Source: Serripes groenlandicus
Lineage: Eukaryota > Mollusca > Bivalvia > Cardiida > Cardiidae
DNA length: 64,000 bases
NCBI GenBank assembly: GCA_031761405.1
Contig: JASEVX010000001.1
Location: forward strand, 197,973,853-198,037,852
Reading direction: 5' to 3'
Made by a program: the position numbers and the translations under genes
The notes under the pieces: generated by a model
Told to the model about the DNA's origin: nothing
What the model saw: only the letters and a program-made list of their open reading frames with translations
The model's database searches: none
Part shown: positions 32,313 through 44,049 of the stretch, piece by piece
Layout: every line of letters begins with the position of its first letter
Numbering within the stretch: position 1 is the first letter of the stretch

Positions 32313-32370
32313 TGAACCCTTTCCCTCATACGACAATTCTGCAGCAGACGACTTTGAACATATTTTGTAA

Positions 32371-33344
32371 ACAAGAAGCCCATGAGGGCCTATGCTCTGC
32401 TGGGATGGTTCTTTGGTCATTTTCAATCCAGAAAATGTATGTATGGTGAAGATCGGATAGTAAATGGAGGCTCTATTGTGTTCACAAGCCGTTTTATAGC
32501 AATTTTGACAATTTCAAAGGCCATAATCCAGTCTGCATGGGCAGATCTGGCTGGTTTGCGAAAGGAACCGAGCTCTCTTAAATATTTAACTACTATCTAA
32601 GTTTGGTGTAGATCGGATAGTGAATGGAGGCTCTATTGTTCACAAGCTGTATTATAGCAATTTTGACAATTTCAAGGGCCATATTCCAGTCATGCAAGAG
32701 CACATCTGGCTAGTTTTCGAAAGGCACCGAGCTCTCATCAATATTTAACTACTATCTAAGTTTAGTGAAGATCAGATAGTAAATGGAGCCTCTATTGTGT
32801 TCACAAGCTCTATTATAGCAATTTTGACAATTTCAAGGGCCATAATACAGTCTTGCATGGGCTGATCTGGCTGATTTGCAAAAGGAACCTAGCTCTCATC
32901 AATATTTAACTACTATCTAAGTTTGGTGAAGATTGGATAGTAAATGGAGGCTCTATTGTGTTCACAAGCTGTATTATAGCAATTTTGACAATTTCAAGGG
33001 CCATAATCCAGTCTTGCAAAAGAAACCGAGTTCACATGGATATCTAACTACTGTATAAGTTTGATGGAGATACAGTCAAAACTGAAGACTTTATCGCGTT
33101 CACAAGCTGAATTATAGCAATTTTGACAATTTCAAGGGCCATAATCCAGTCTTTCATGGCTGGATCTGGCTGGTTTGCAAAAGGAACCGGGCTCTCATGG
33201 ATATCTAACTACTGTATAAGTTTGATTGAGATACAATCAGAACTGAATACTGCATCGCGTTCACAAGCAATTGTTTACAGACACACAGACGACGGACACC
33301 ACACCATGGCATAAGGTCTTCTAGCCTTTGGCCATTAAATTTAA
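32371..33344 (+). mobile_element. HP-A element inside the split MITE
   Basis: Starts ACAAGAAGCCCATGAGGGCC, GCTCTGCTGG. Five cores. The 3' end is decayed: CTAGCCTTTGGCCATTAAAT in place of GGCCAGTAGAGCTAAAA. It directly abuts a second HP-A. Confidence 0.85.
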
Positions 33345-33893
33345 ACAAGAGGCCCATGAGGGCATATGCTCTATTGGCATTGATCTGGCTTGTTTCAAAA
33401 GGAACCAATATGTCATCAATATTCAAATACCATCTAAGTTTGGTGAAGATCAGATAGTAAATGGAAGCTCTATTGTGTTCACAAGCTGTATTATAGGAAT
33501 TTTGACAATTTCAAGGGCCATAATCCAGCCATGCATGGGTAAATTTGGCCGTTTTTTAGAAATGAACCAAACTCTCATGGATATCTAACTACTGTATAAG
33601 TTTGATTGAGATACAATCAAAAATAAGGACTGTATCATGTTAACAAGCACTATTATAGCAATTTTGACAATTTCAAGGGCCATAATTCAGTCATGCATGG
33701 GGCGGATCTGGCTTGTTTTCGAAAGGAATCAAGCTATCATTGATATCTAACTACTGTATAAGTTTGATTGAGATACAATCAAAAGTAAAGACTGTATCGT
33801 GTTAACAAGAAATTGTTTACGCACGCATGCACGCACGACGGACGAATCGCCACGACATAAGCCCTTCTGGCCTTTGGCCAGTAGACCTAAAAA
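33345..33893 (+). mobile_element. Second HP-A element, in tandem with the first
   Basis: Starts ACAAGAGGCCCATGAGGGC, GCTCTATTGG; ends CTGGCCTTTGGCCAGTAGAC, CTAAAAA. The inverted ends have two mutations. Microsatellite ACGCATGCACGCACGACGG. MITE sequence resumes immediately after. Confidence 0.87.
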
Positions 33894-34008
33894 TGGAAAA
33901 TCTCTATAATTGAACGGATAACCTATATGATTAAAAGTAGAAAACATTGTGGCAAAAGAAGAAATTGCTCGTTTTGAGCAATTTCTTCTTTTGTCACTAT
34001 GTTTTCAA

Positions 34009-35083
34009 ACAAGAGCTGTCGGAGGACAGCGCGCTCGACTATTCCACCGCTTATTTAAGTTACTGAGATAATGGACTCTAATGTAGTTGCATGCAAAACA
34101 TTAACCACAATTTCTTAGTGGGTGATAATTTACATTATATGCAGGATAGTGTTATTTAACATGATTATTTTCATAGGTGTGATGGTGATGATTTCACTTT
34201 AGCTATATAAGCCCCGCCATCTGGCGGGCATAGTTTCCAACCAATCAACTTGGCTTGAAGGAATCTGATAGAGGGTTACCCTAGGAACATTTCTACAAAA
34301 TTATTTGAAAATCGGCTTGACACTTTTGGAGGAGAAGATTTTTTAAGTTTTCACTATAGCCATAAAATGCAAAATAGCCCCGCCCCCTGGCGGCCATGTA
34401 TTTAGACCAATCAACATGGCTTGAAGGAATCTGATAGAGGGTCATCCAAGGAACATTTCTATAAAATTATTTGAAAATCGGCCAGACACTTTCGGAGGAG
34501 AAGATCTTTTAAGTTTGCACTATAGCCATATAAGGCAAAATAGCCCCGCCCCCCTGGCGGCCATGTTTTTCGACCAATCGACATGGCTTGTAGGAATCTG
34601 ATAGAGGGTCACCTAAGGAATATTTCTACAAAATAATTTGAAAATCGGCCTTACACTTTCGGAGAAGAAGATTTTTTAAGAATTTTGAAGTTTTTTTCAT
34701 TTCGTTGCCATGGAAACCAGAATTTTTCAAGGATCCCAAATTTTTTAAGGAATTCTGGTGAGGACATTGAGAGGATGCTTTTTGTGAAGTTTCATCCTAG
34801 TTGACCCACCGGTTACAGAGGAGAAAATGTTGACGGACGCCGGACGCCGGACATAGGGCGATCACAATAACTCACCTTGAGCACTTCGTGCACAGGTGAG
34901 CTAACAAGAGCTGTCGGAGGACAGCGCGCTCGACTATTCCACCGCTTATTTAAGTTACTGAGATAATGGACTCTAATGTAGTTGCATGCAAAACATTAAC
35001 CACAATTTCTTAGTGGGTGATAATTTACATTATATGCAGGATAGTGTTATTTAACATGATTATTTTCATAGGTGTGATGGTGA
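34009..35083. repeat. Identical 180-bp direct repeats around a truncated HP-E
   Basis: 34009-34188 and 34904-35083 appear identical base for base. The 715 bp between is an HP-E body lacking its first 45 or so bases but with its 3' end (GAGCACTTCGTGCACAGG, TGAGCTAA) joined directly to the second repeat. Confidence 0.88.
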
Positions 35084-35200
35084 GATAGGGTTGTATAACC
35101 TTTCAATTGAGGCTATACAATTGAATGCATCAAGTAGTTACTAAGATATGGACTCTTAATGTAGTTGCACGCAAACCTTTAACCATAATTTCTAATTAAA

Positions 35201-36129
35201 ACAAGAGGGCCATGATGGCCCTGGAATCGCTCACCTGATTTTTTTTTTTCACTTTAGCTATATAAGCCCCGTCCCCTGGCAGCCATAGTTTTCGACCAAT
35301 CAACTTGGCTTGAAGGAATCTGATAGAGGGTCACCCTAGGAACATTTCTACAAAATTATTTGAAAATCCGCCTGACACTTTCGGAGGGGAAGATTTTTTA
35401 AGTTTTCACTATAGCCATATAATGCAATATAGCCCTGCCCACTGGCGGCCATGTTTTTTGACCAATCAACATGGCTTGAAGGAATCGGATAGTGGGTCAC
35501 TTAAGGAACGTTTCTACAAAATTATTTGAAAATCCGCCTGACACTTTTGGAGAAGAAGATTTTTTTAAGTTTTCACTATAGCCATATAAGGCAAAATAGC
35601 CCCGCCCCTCCTGGCGGCCATGTATTTCGACCATTCAACATGGCTTGAAGGAATCTGATAGTGGGTCACTTAAGGAACATTTCTACAAAATTATTTGAAA
35701 ATCTGCCAACCAGTTTGGGAGAAGAAGATTTTTTAAGTTTTCACTATAGCCATATAAGGCAAAATAGCCCCGCCCCCATGGCGGCCATGTTTTTCGATCA
35801 ATCAACATGGCTTGAAGGAATCTGATAGAGGGTCATCCAAGGAACATTTCTACAAAATTATTTGAAAATCTGCCAACCAGTTCTGGAGAAGAAGATTTTT
35901 TAAAGTTTTTTTCATTTCGTTGCCATGGAAACCAGAATTATGCATGGATCCCAAATATTTGAAGGAATTCTGGTGAGGTCAATGTGGGGATGCTTCCTGT
36001 GAAGTTTCATCCCAATTGACCCACTGGTTACTGAGGAGAAAAAGTTGACGGACGACGGATGACGGACGCCGGACAAAAGGCCATCACAATAACTCACCCT
36101 GAGCACTTCGTGCACAGGTGAGCTAAAAA
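35201..36129 (+). mobile_element. HP-E element nested in HP-D
   Basis: B-like ends (ACAAGAGGGCCATGATGGCC, GCTCACC; GCAC-TTC-GTGC hairpin, GGTGAGC, TAAAAA) enclose C-like cores. The other HP-D at about 49450-49465 has the target uninterrupted (TAAGTAAAACAAGGGCAACA), fixing the insertion. Confidence 0.9.
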
Positions 36130-37619
36130 GGGCAACAATTTGCACCATATACAGAATAGAGTTATCTTAATTGGTTGTGTTTATAGTTGTGCAATTGGGA
36201 AAGGTTGTATAAAGTTTCAATACAATTTTTCAAGTTGTTACTGAGATTACTCTCTAAATGTAGTTGCAAAACTTTAACCAGAATTTCTAAGTCCAAAAAG
36301 GTCCATAACTTGCATTAAATGCTGGATAGAGTAATCATACTTGATTGTTTACATATATGTGATGGTTGGTAAGGGCTGTATAAAGTTTCAATGCAATGCA
36401 TCAAGTAGTTACTAAGAGATGGTCTCTTTATGTAGTTGCATGCAAAACTTTAACCAGAATTTATAGTCCAAAAATGCCATAACTTGCATAAAATGCAGGA
36501 TAGAGTTATCTAACTTGATAATCTACATAGGTGTGATAGTTGGGTAGAGTTGTATAAAGGTTCAATGCAATGCATCAAGTATATTCTGAGACGTGGACTC
36601 TTAATTTAGTTGCATGCAAAACTTTAACCAGTATTTCTAAGTAAAAAAAGGGCCATAACTTGCATAAAATGCAGAATAGAGTTATCATACTTGATAATCT
36701 ACACATGTGTAATAGTTAGGTAGGGTTGTAGAAAGTTTCAGTGCAATGCATCAAGTAAATACTGAGATATGGACTCTTAATTTAGTTGCACGCAAAACTT
36801 TAACCAGAATTTCTAAGTAAAAAAAAGTGCCATAACTTGCCTAAAATGCAGGATAGAGTTATCTAACTTGTTAATCTACATAGATGTAATAGTTGGGTAG
36901 GGTTGTATAAAGGTTCAATGCAATGCATCAAGTATATACTGAGATATGGACTCTTAATTTAGTTGCATGCAAAACTTTAACCAGAATTTCTAAGTAAAAA
37001 AAAGGCCATAACTTGCATAAAATGTAGGATCGAGTTATCTTAGATGATAATCTACACAGGTGTGATAGTTGGGTAGGGTTGTAGAAAGTTTCAATGTAAT
37101 GCATCAAGTAAATACTGAGATAAGGACTCTTAATTTAGTTGCACGCAAAACTTTAACCAGAATTTCTAAGTAAAAAAAGGGCCATAACTTGCATAAAATG
37201 CAGGATAGAGTTATCTAACTTGATAATCTACATAGGTGTGATAGTTGGGTAGTGCTGTATAAAGTTTCAATGCAATGCATCAATTAAATACTGAGATATG
37301 GACTCTTACTTTAGTTGCACGCAAAACTTTAACCAGAATTTCTAAGTAAAAAAGGGCCATAACTTGCATAAAATGCATGATAGAGTTATCTAACTTGATA
37401 ATCTACATTGGTGTGATAGTTTGGTAGGGTTGTAGAAAGTTTCAATGCAATACATGTAGTATTTAAGAACTTGCATGCAAAACCTTAACCAAAGTGTGAC
37501 GTGGACGCCAACGCCGACGCCAGGGTGAGTAGTATAGCTCTCATATTCTTCTAATAGTCAAGCTAAAAACCATCTGCTGCAGAGGCATCAGAAAGCATCT
37601 ATATGAGGGAAAGGGTTAA

Positions 37620-38330
37620 TGCGCAAATATGTGCACAATGAACACTAATCTTGTTCAATGCTGGTCAATAAATCATGCAGGTCTGTTTTTAGGATGACAT
37701 GCTGAGCACTACATCTTTTGAGCCATTTCACATCAAAACGGGGCACCATCGATGGATCTAATGGTTGCCTTTGCTGTTGTTTTTTTACCCCTATTCTTAT
37801 AACGACATGCTATTTTAATAGTTTTTCACATGCAAATTTAAACAAAAATTGTGACAAAAGGAGAAACTGCTCATATTTCTTATATTGTAACACCATTTTC
37901 TACATTTATCAATTGTTATACATGCACTTTTCACATATTTGCCTAGATGCTTTAACCATTTATCTCATGTAGACACTTTCTGACGCCTCTGCAGCAGACG
38001 GCTTTTTGAAAACACGGTGACAAAAGAAGAAATTGCTCAAAACGAGCAATTTCTCCTTTTGACACAATGTTTTCCACTTTTAGTCATAGGTCATCCATTC
38101 AATTATAGAGATTTTCTATCTTTTGACAAAATATGTTCAAAGTTGTCTGCTGCAGAATTGTCGTATGAGGGAAAGGGTTTATCATTAAATTTTGTCATAC
38201 ATGCACGTCTTTTCACATATTTGCCTAGATGCTTCCAAGTTGTGTGCTGCATGCATATCTATTATAGTTTCGAAATAGGTGACTGATATCTTGTTGTTAG
38301 ACTTGTCTTTATTCTTTCCTACATCAGGGG
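37620..38330. mobile_element. TTAA-MITE type 1 with flanking duplicated MITE fragments
   Basis: The intact copy is 37952-38181 (left TTAACCATTTATCTCATGTA, right GTATGAGGGAAAGGG, TTTA). On each side, CACATATTTGCCTAGATGCT recurs (about 37932 and 38214), so an older type 2 fragment was duplicated around it. No gene in 37620-37850. Confidence 0.75.
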
Positions 38331-38828
38331 TTGTGAGTTTGAATCCCGGCTCGGCCAACTTTCTTTCCGAGGATTGACAAAAGTCAATGTGACATGTGTC
38401 ATTCGTCTTCCACCAATGGGCTTAGTCTATGTGGAAAAGCAGCCAGTTGCTTTGGAAGATTGTTGTGTGGAGTACTGGTGTGAGAAAACCAGGAAATGCA
38501 TGAGTAGGTGAACTGGCCGCCGTGATATAACTGAGAAATTGTTAAAAATGGCGTTAAACCCCAATCAATCAATCTTTATTCTTTCCCACATCAGGGGTTG
38601 TGAGTTTGAATCCCTGCTCAGCCAACTTTCTTTCCAAGGATTGACAAAAGTCAATGTGACATGTGTCATTCGTCTTCCACCAATGGGCTATAAGTCTATG
38701 TGGAAAAGCACCCAGTTGCTTGGGAAGATTGTTGTGTGGAGTACTGGTGTGAGAAAACCAGGAAATGCATGAGTAGGTGAACTGGCCGCCGTGATATAAA
38801 TGAGAAATTGTTAAATCGGCGTTCAACC

Positions 38829-38866
<38 letters not shown>
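38330..38866 (+). mobile_element. Two tandem SINE copies with (AATC)n tail
   Basis: Copies at about 38330-38566 and 38577-38866 share GGGGTTGTGAGTTTGAATCC, GATTGACAAAAGTCAATGTG and GTGAACTGGCCGCCGTGATA, then GGCGTTAAACCCCAATC or a close variant. The second ends in about ten AATC units. A-box regions are truncated. Confidence 0.85.
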
Positions 38867-39094
38867 TTTCCCACATACAATACAACAAATTTGCAGCAAA
38901 CAACTTTGAAAACATTTTGGCAAATATATGAAAAAGCTCCATAAATATGGGTTTATTTATCAAATGTAGTTAAAAACATTGTGGCAGAAGGAGAAATTGT
39001 TCATCATGAGCAATTTCTCTTTTTGTCAGAATGTTTTCAAAGGCTGCATGTCTGCTGGAGAGATGTCAGAAAGCGTCTGTATGTGGGAAAGGTC
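38866..39094. mobile_element. TTAA-MITE type 2, flanks lost
   Basis: TCTTTCCCACATACAATACA to GCGTCTGTATGTGGGAAAGG. Hairpin GAAATTGTTC-ATCAT-GAGCAATTTC. It starts at the SINE tail. Confidence 0.82.
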
Positions 39095-39746
39095 AATGCA
39101 ACAGTACAATCTCATGTGACTCATAGTGCCTATACCACAGACCACAGGGTTTGTATAATCCTGCCTGCTTTTCTAATCATGTTGTCAGATAAATAAAAAA
39201 AGATTTGTGAAAAGTGAAAAAATGTAAAAAGAAATGGCATTGATTTGTTATCACACTAGAGCCTTCCATATCTTTTCCTTTGTATTTTTTTATACGCTGC
39301 TTTTAACAGTTATTCAGTTATATCACGACATTTCCCTGGTAAATTACCATTACTACCTGTATTATATATCCTGACACCAATGCTATACCCGCAACCCTGA
39401 ACTGCAAGGAGAGAAAGCTATTCATAAAGTCTAAGGTATGACTATGCAAGGGATTGAACTTGCGACCATCTATACCCGGGGTGGACACTCTACCACTAGA
39501 TTACAGCAAAAAGATATGGCATTGATTTTAAATTATACTATAGTGTACGTAATATATAATGGTACATAGGTTAATATGTAACTATCATTATAACCACCCA
39601 ATATGAAATTTGTAGAATGCTCCAAGTTAAAAGAGTTTTTAGATCTAGATAATACACTAATTACCATAGTCTTAGATACCATATTGTAAAATTTTCCCCT
39701 GTTCCTTGTTTGTTTTCATAAGTCATCTGCTGCAGTGAAATGAATT
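39095..39746 (-). mobile_element. Minus-strand SINE (39284-39507) in otherwise unassigned sequence
   Basis: On the minus strand the head reads AATCTAGTGGTAGAGTGTCC, then GGTCGCAAGTTCAATCCC, and the 3' domain TCGTGATATAACTGAATAAC, TGTTAAAAGCAGCG. The head keeps A and B boxes well but lacks a tRNA acceptor stem. Nothing recognised in the flanks. Confidence 0.8.
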
Positions 39747-39990
39747 AACTCGATCTTTCCCACATACAACAAATCTGCAGCAGATGAGTTTGAAAACATC
39801 TAGACAAAAACATTAAAAATCTATATAAAAGAAAGTACAATTGTAGTGTTATATTAATAAGAGTTACGAGCATTGTGACAAAAGGAGAAACTGCTCATAA
39901 TGAGAAACTCCTTTTGCCAAAATGTTTTCAAAAGTCTTCTGCTGCAGAAGCCAACAAAATGTGTCAACATTATTGGAAAAGATTAAAAAA
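39747..39990. mobile_element. TTAA-MITE type 2
   Basis: GATCTTTCCCACATACAACA to TATTGGAAAAGATTAAA; hairpin GAAACTGCTC-ATAAT-GAGAAACTCC is eroded. Confidence 0.78.
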
Positions 39991-40240
39991 ATTGAAAGCA
40001 TCTAAAGATCTGGGTTAGGGCCCAATTTTACATGAGAGGGAGGTTTCATTGTTACATGCATCATTTGAGACCACTTGTTGAGATGAGAGGGGAGAAATCA
40101 GTATTTGCTGGCATGATTACTTTTTTTTCATCTGATACTGCCCAAATTCAATTAGATCTATCAAATTATCCCTCTCATATAGTTCCCCTCATGTCACATA
40201 TAAATCAACCTCCGAGAGTTTTCAAATTATTTCCTCACTC
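39991..40240. other. Unassigned sequence
   Basis: No gene or element recognised. A 70-codon frame at 40032-40244 has no supporting feature. Confidence 0.3.
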
Positions 40241-40690
40241 TTAACCTCATACAACAATTCTGCAGCAAACGACGTTGATCATATTTTGTCAAAAAAAAAG
40301 AAAATCTCTATAATTGAATGGATAACCTATGACTAAAAGTGGTAAACATTGTGGCAAAAGGAGAAATTGTTCGTTTTGAGCAATTTCTTCTTTTGTCACT
40401 ATGTTTTCAAAAAGTCTTCTGCTGCAGAGGCGTCAGAAAGTGTCTGTTTGAGGGAAAGGGTTAAACTCATACGAAAATTCTGCGGCAGACGACTTTGAAC
40501 ATATTTTGTTAAAAAATAGAAAATCTCTATAATTGAATGGATAACCTATGACTAAAAGTGGAAAACATTGTGGCAAAAGGAGAAATCGCTCGTTTTGAGC
40601 AATTTCTTCTTTGGTCACTATGTTTTCAAAAAGCCGTCTGCTGCACTGCTGCAGAGGGGTCAGATAGCGTCTATATGAGGAAAAGTGTAA
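40241..40690. mobile_element. Two TTAA-MITEs type 1 joined at one TTAA
   Basis: First copy 40241-40464, left end eroded to TTAACCTCATACAAC. The second starts at TTAA 40461-40464 as ACTCATACGAAAATTC, lacking CCCTTTCCC, and ends GGAAAAGTGTAA at 40690. Both are in R orientation. Confidence 0.85.
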
Positions 40691-40818
40691 ATATATTTTA
40701 CATTCAGGTCATTTTTGGTTCACATCCATTTTCAAAAATGTTTCTCAACATGTATAGATGACTCACAGAGATGATAGAGATCAGAGCGAGCAGGTTGATC
40801 TAGATCTTTGCTGACGTT

Positions 40819-41172
40819 GTTACAACCCATTCCCACATATAATAGACCACTTTTGACGCTTCTGCAGCAGATGTCTTTTAAAAACAAGAGGGCCGTGATG
40901 GCCCTGGATCGCTCACCTGATTTTATTTTTTTTCTCACTTTAGCCATATAAGCCCCGCCCCCTTGTGGCCATAGTTTCCGACCAATCAACTTGGCTTGAA
41001 GGAATCTGATAGAGGGTCACCCAATGAACATTTCTACAAATGTTTTGAAAATTGGCCAGACACTTTCGGAGGAGAAGATTTTTTAAGTTTTCACTATAGC
41101 TATGCATATAAGGCAAAATAGCCCCGCCCCCCTGGTGGCCATGTTTTACACAATTATATAGCCATATAAGGA
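40819..41172 (+). mobile_element. MITE left fragment interrupted by truncated HP-E
   Basis: CCATTCCCACATATAATAGA to GCAGCAGATGTCTTTTAAA is a type 2 left half. HP-E begins at 40884 (ACAAGAGGGCCGTGATGGCC, GCTCACC), with two C-like cores. It stops at the HP-J start. Confidence 0.8.
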
Positions 41173-42540
41173 ACAAGAGGGCCAAGATGGCCCTAAATCG
41201 ATCACCTAATTGATAGTAAATTAGTAGCAAATATTTAACAGCAAATATCTGGAAAATGTTATCAGGGAGTGCAAATGAAACTGAAAGGAGTGGACACTTC
41301 TCAAGAAACAGCTTATCAGTAAAGGCCATTTATATCTTGAAATCTATCAAGAACTTTAATAAGAATGGAATTATAAAGTTTTTGTCATTTTGCACCTTTC
41401 CTGATGCCGCCTTGCTGCCCTGTTTTTCAACGAAATCAATATGGCTTCAACAGTTTATTTAGAGGGTCACTTAAGAAACATTTCTACCAAATTATCTTGC
41501 AATCGCACAAGTAGATTATGGAGGAAAAGGATTTTAAAATTTGGGTATTTTTCTCACTTTCTGATGACGCAGCAACCATAGTTCTCAATGGAATTTAAAT
41601 CTTTGTACAATTTTGAAAGAGGACCACCACCAAAGGAACATTCCTGTGATATTTGTGGTAATTGGTCTATTGGAATGGTAGGAGATGGTTGTCATTTGTA
41701 GCTAAAAGTTCAATTTACCCCTTTTGACTTTTCACTTAAGAAACATTTCTACCAAATTATCTTGCAATCGCACAAGTAGATTATGGAGGAAAAGGATTTT
41801 AAAATTTGGGTATTTTTCTCACTTTCTGATGACGCAGCAACCATAGTTCTCAATGGAATTTAAATCTTTGTACAATTTTGAAAGAGGACCACCACCAAAG
41901 GAACATTCCTGTGATATTTGTGGTAATTGGTCTATTGGAATGGTAGGAGATGGTAGGAGATGGTTGTCATTTGTAGCTAAAAGTTCAATTTACCCCTTTT
42001 GTGATGACGCCTGGTTGCTATGATTGTGTAACCAATCAAAACGGCTTAAACAAATTAAATAGAGGATCATTACAGTAAGATTCGTATTATATTTTCTTAA
42101 AATCAGACAAGCATTTGCATAAAAATGGAATTTTCAAATTTTGTCATTTTGCCCCTTTTTTGATGCCGCCTGACTGCCATGTTTTTCGACGAATCAGTAT
42201 GGCTTGAACAATTTTTATACAGGGTCACCCAATGAACATTTCTACCAAATTATATTTGAATCTGACAGGCAGATTCAGAGGAGAAGACTTTTAAAGTTCG
42301 GACCTTTTGCCCCCTTTCTGATGCCGCAGCAACCAAAGTTCTCAATGAAATTTAAATCTTTGAACAACTTTGAAAGAGGCCAACCAGAGGAACAGTCCTG
42401 TGATGTTTCACGGAAATTGTCCTTGGAGTTTGGGAGGAGATGATGTTTAAAGCTAAAAGTTAACGTCGGACAGACGACGGACGACGGACAAAAAGTGATC
42501 AGACTAGCTCACCTTGAGCCTTCGGCTCAGGTGATCTAAA
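41173..42540 (+). mobile_element. HP-J element, complete
   Basis: Starts ACAAGAGGGCCAAGATGGCC (hairpin GGGCC/GGCCC). GATCACCT at 41200-41207 pairs with AGGTGATC at 42529-42536, then TAAA. 3' hairpin GAGCC-TTC-GGCTC. Cores carry TTTCTGATGACGCAGCAACC and AAAGGAACATTCCTGTGA. A block of about 220 bp near 41466 is repeated almost exactly from about 41729. Confidence 0.9.
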
Positions 42541-42988
42541 CCAGAGGGCCAAATGATAGTTTATAAATTAGAAGCAAATATTTAACTGCAAATATCTGTG
42601 AAAATTTGATCAGGAGTTCAAATGAAACTGCAAGGAGTGGACACTCAGTTAAAGAAATAGTTTATCAGTAAAAGCCATTTTTATCTTGAAATCTAACAAG
42701 AGCTTTCTCAATTTCTGATGCTGCAGCAACAAAGGTTCTACACAGAATGCAAGTATTTGAACAATTTTGAAAGAGGACCATCAAAGGACCATTCCTGTGA
42801 AGTAACGTTGAAATTGGTCAAGTGGAATGGTATGTCATTTGTAGTTAATAGTTCAATTTGCCACTTTTGTGATGACGCGAGGTTGCTATGATTTTGTATC
42901 TAATCAAAACAGCTTGAACAAATTAAATGTAGAGGATCACTGAAGTAGGATTTATATTCAATTTCCTTAATATCAGACAAGAACTTAA

Positions 42989-43841
42989 ACAAGAGGCCTA
43001 TGAGGGCCTATGCTCTACTGGTATGGTTCTTTGGTCATTTTCAATCCAGAGCATGTATGTATGGTGAAGATCGGATAGTAAATGGAGGCTCTTTTGTGTT
43101 CACAAGCTGCATTATAGCAATTTTTACAATTTCATGGGCCATAATCCAGTCTTGCCGGATCTGGCTGGTTTTCAAAAGGAACCAAGCTCTCATCAATATT
43201 TAACTACTATCTAAGTTTGGTGAAGATCAGATAGTAAATAGAGCCTCTATTGTGTTCACATGCTCAATTATAGCAATTTGAACAATTTCAAGGGCCATAA
43301 TCCAGACTTGCATGGGCGGATCTGGCTGGTTTACGAAAGGAACCGAGCTCTCATGGATATCTAACTACTGTATAAGTTTGGTTGAGATACAATCAAAAGT
43401 GAAGACTGTATCGTGTTAACAAGCTCTTTTATAGCAATTTTGACCATTTCAAGGGCCATAATCCAGTCATGCATGGGCGGATCTGGCTGGTATTCAAAAG
43501 GAACCGAGCTCTCATGAATATCTAACTACTGTATAAGTTTGGTTGAGATACAATCAAAAGTGAAGACTGTATCGTGTTAACAAGCTCTTTTATAGCAATT
43601 TTGACCATTTCAAGGGCCATAATCCAGTCATGCATGGGCGGATCTGGCTGGTTTTCGAAAGGAACCGAGCCCTCATGGATATCTAACTACTGTATAAGTT
43701 TGGTTGAGATACAATCAAAAGTGATGACTGTATCGTGTAAACAAGAAATTGTTTACAGACGCACGCACGCACGCACGCACGCACACACGGACGACGGACA
43801 AATCACCACGACATAAGCCCTTCTGGCCTTGGAGCTAAAAA
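42989..43841 (+). mobile_element. HP-A element nested in HP-J
   Basis: Starts ACAAGAGGCCTATGAGGGCC, GCTCTACTGG; ends CTTCTGGCCTTGGAGCTAAA (hairpin partly deleted). The uninterrupted target in the first HP-J reads GCATAAAAATGGAATTTTCA at about 42117. Confidence 0.88.
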
Positions 43842-44049
43842 ATGGAATTTCCAAATTTTGTCATTTTGCCCCTTTTCTGATGCCTCCTGACTGCCTTTTT
43901 TTTTTTAACCAAACAGTATGCCTTGAACGATATTTGTAGAGGCTCACCTAAGGAACATTTCTACCAAACTATAATGGAATCAGACATGCAGATTCAAAAA
44001 ATAAGATTTTTAAAGCTTGGACATTTTGCCCCCTTTCTGATGCTGCAGC

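Larger units (their letters stand above)
34009..37569 (+). mobile_element. HP-D element inside the split MITE
   Basis: Starts ACAAGAGCTGTCGGAGGACA (hairpin CTGTC-GGAG-GACAG), GCTCGACTATT. Cores of about 155-160 bp carry CATAACTTGCATAAAATGCA, TGATAATCTACATAGGTGTG and ATGGACTCTTAATTTAGTTG. Ends TATTCTTCTAATAGTCAAGC, TAAAAA. It contains a tandem duplication and a nested HP-E. Confidence 0.87.
32313..37619. mobile_element. TTAA-MITE type 1 split into three pieces by HP insertions
   Basis: Left piece 32313-32370 (TGAA, CCCTTTCCCTCATACGACAA, to TATTTTGT). Middle piece about 33891-34008 (TGGAAAATCTCTATAATTGA through hairpin GAAATTGCTC-GTTTT-GAGCAATTTC to GTTTTCAA). Right piece about 37566-37619 (CATCTGCTGCAGAGGCATCA to GAGGGAAAGGG, TTAA). 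Joined, they follow the usual MITE order with no gap. Confidence 0.9.

Noticed and set aside
39440..39507. tRNA-like sequence with good A and B boxes on the minus strand
   Set aside because: No acceptor stem pairing, and it continues into the shared SINE 3' domain.
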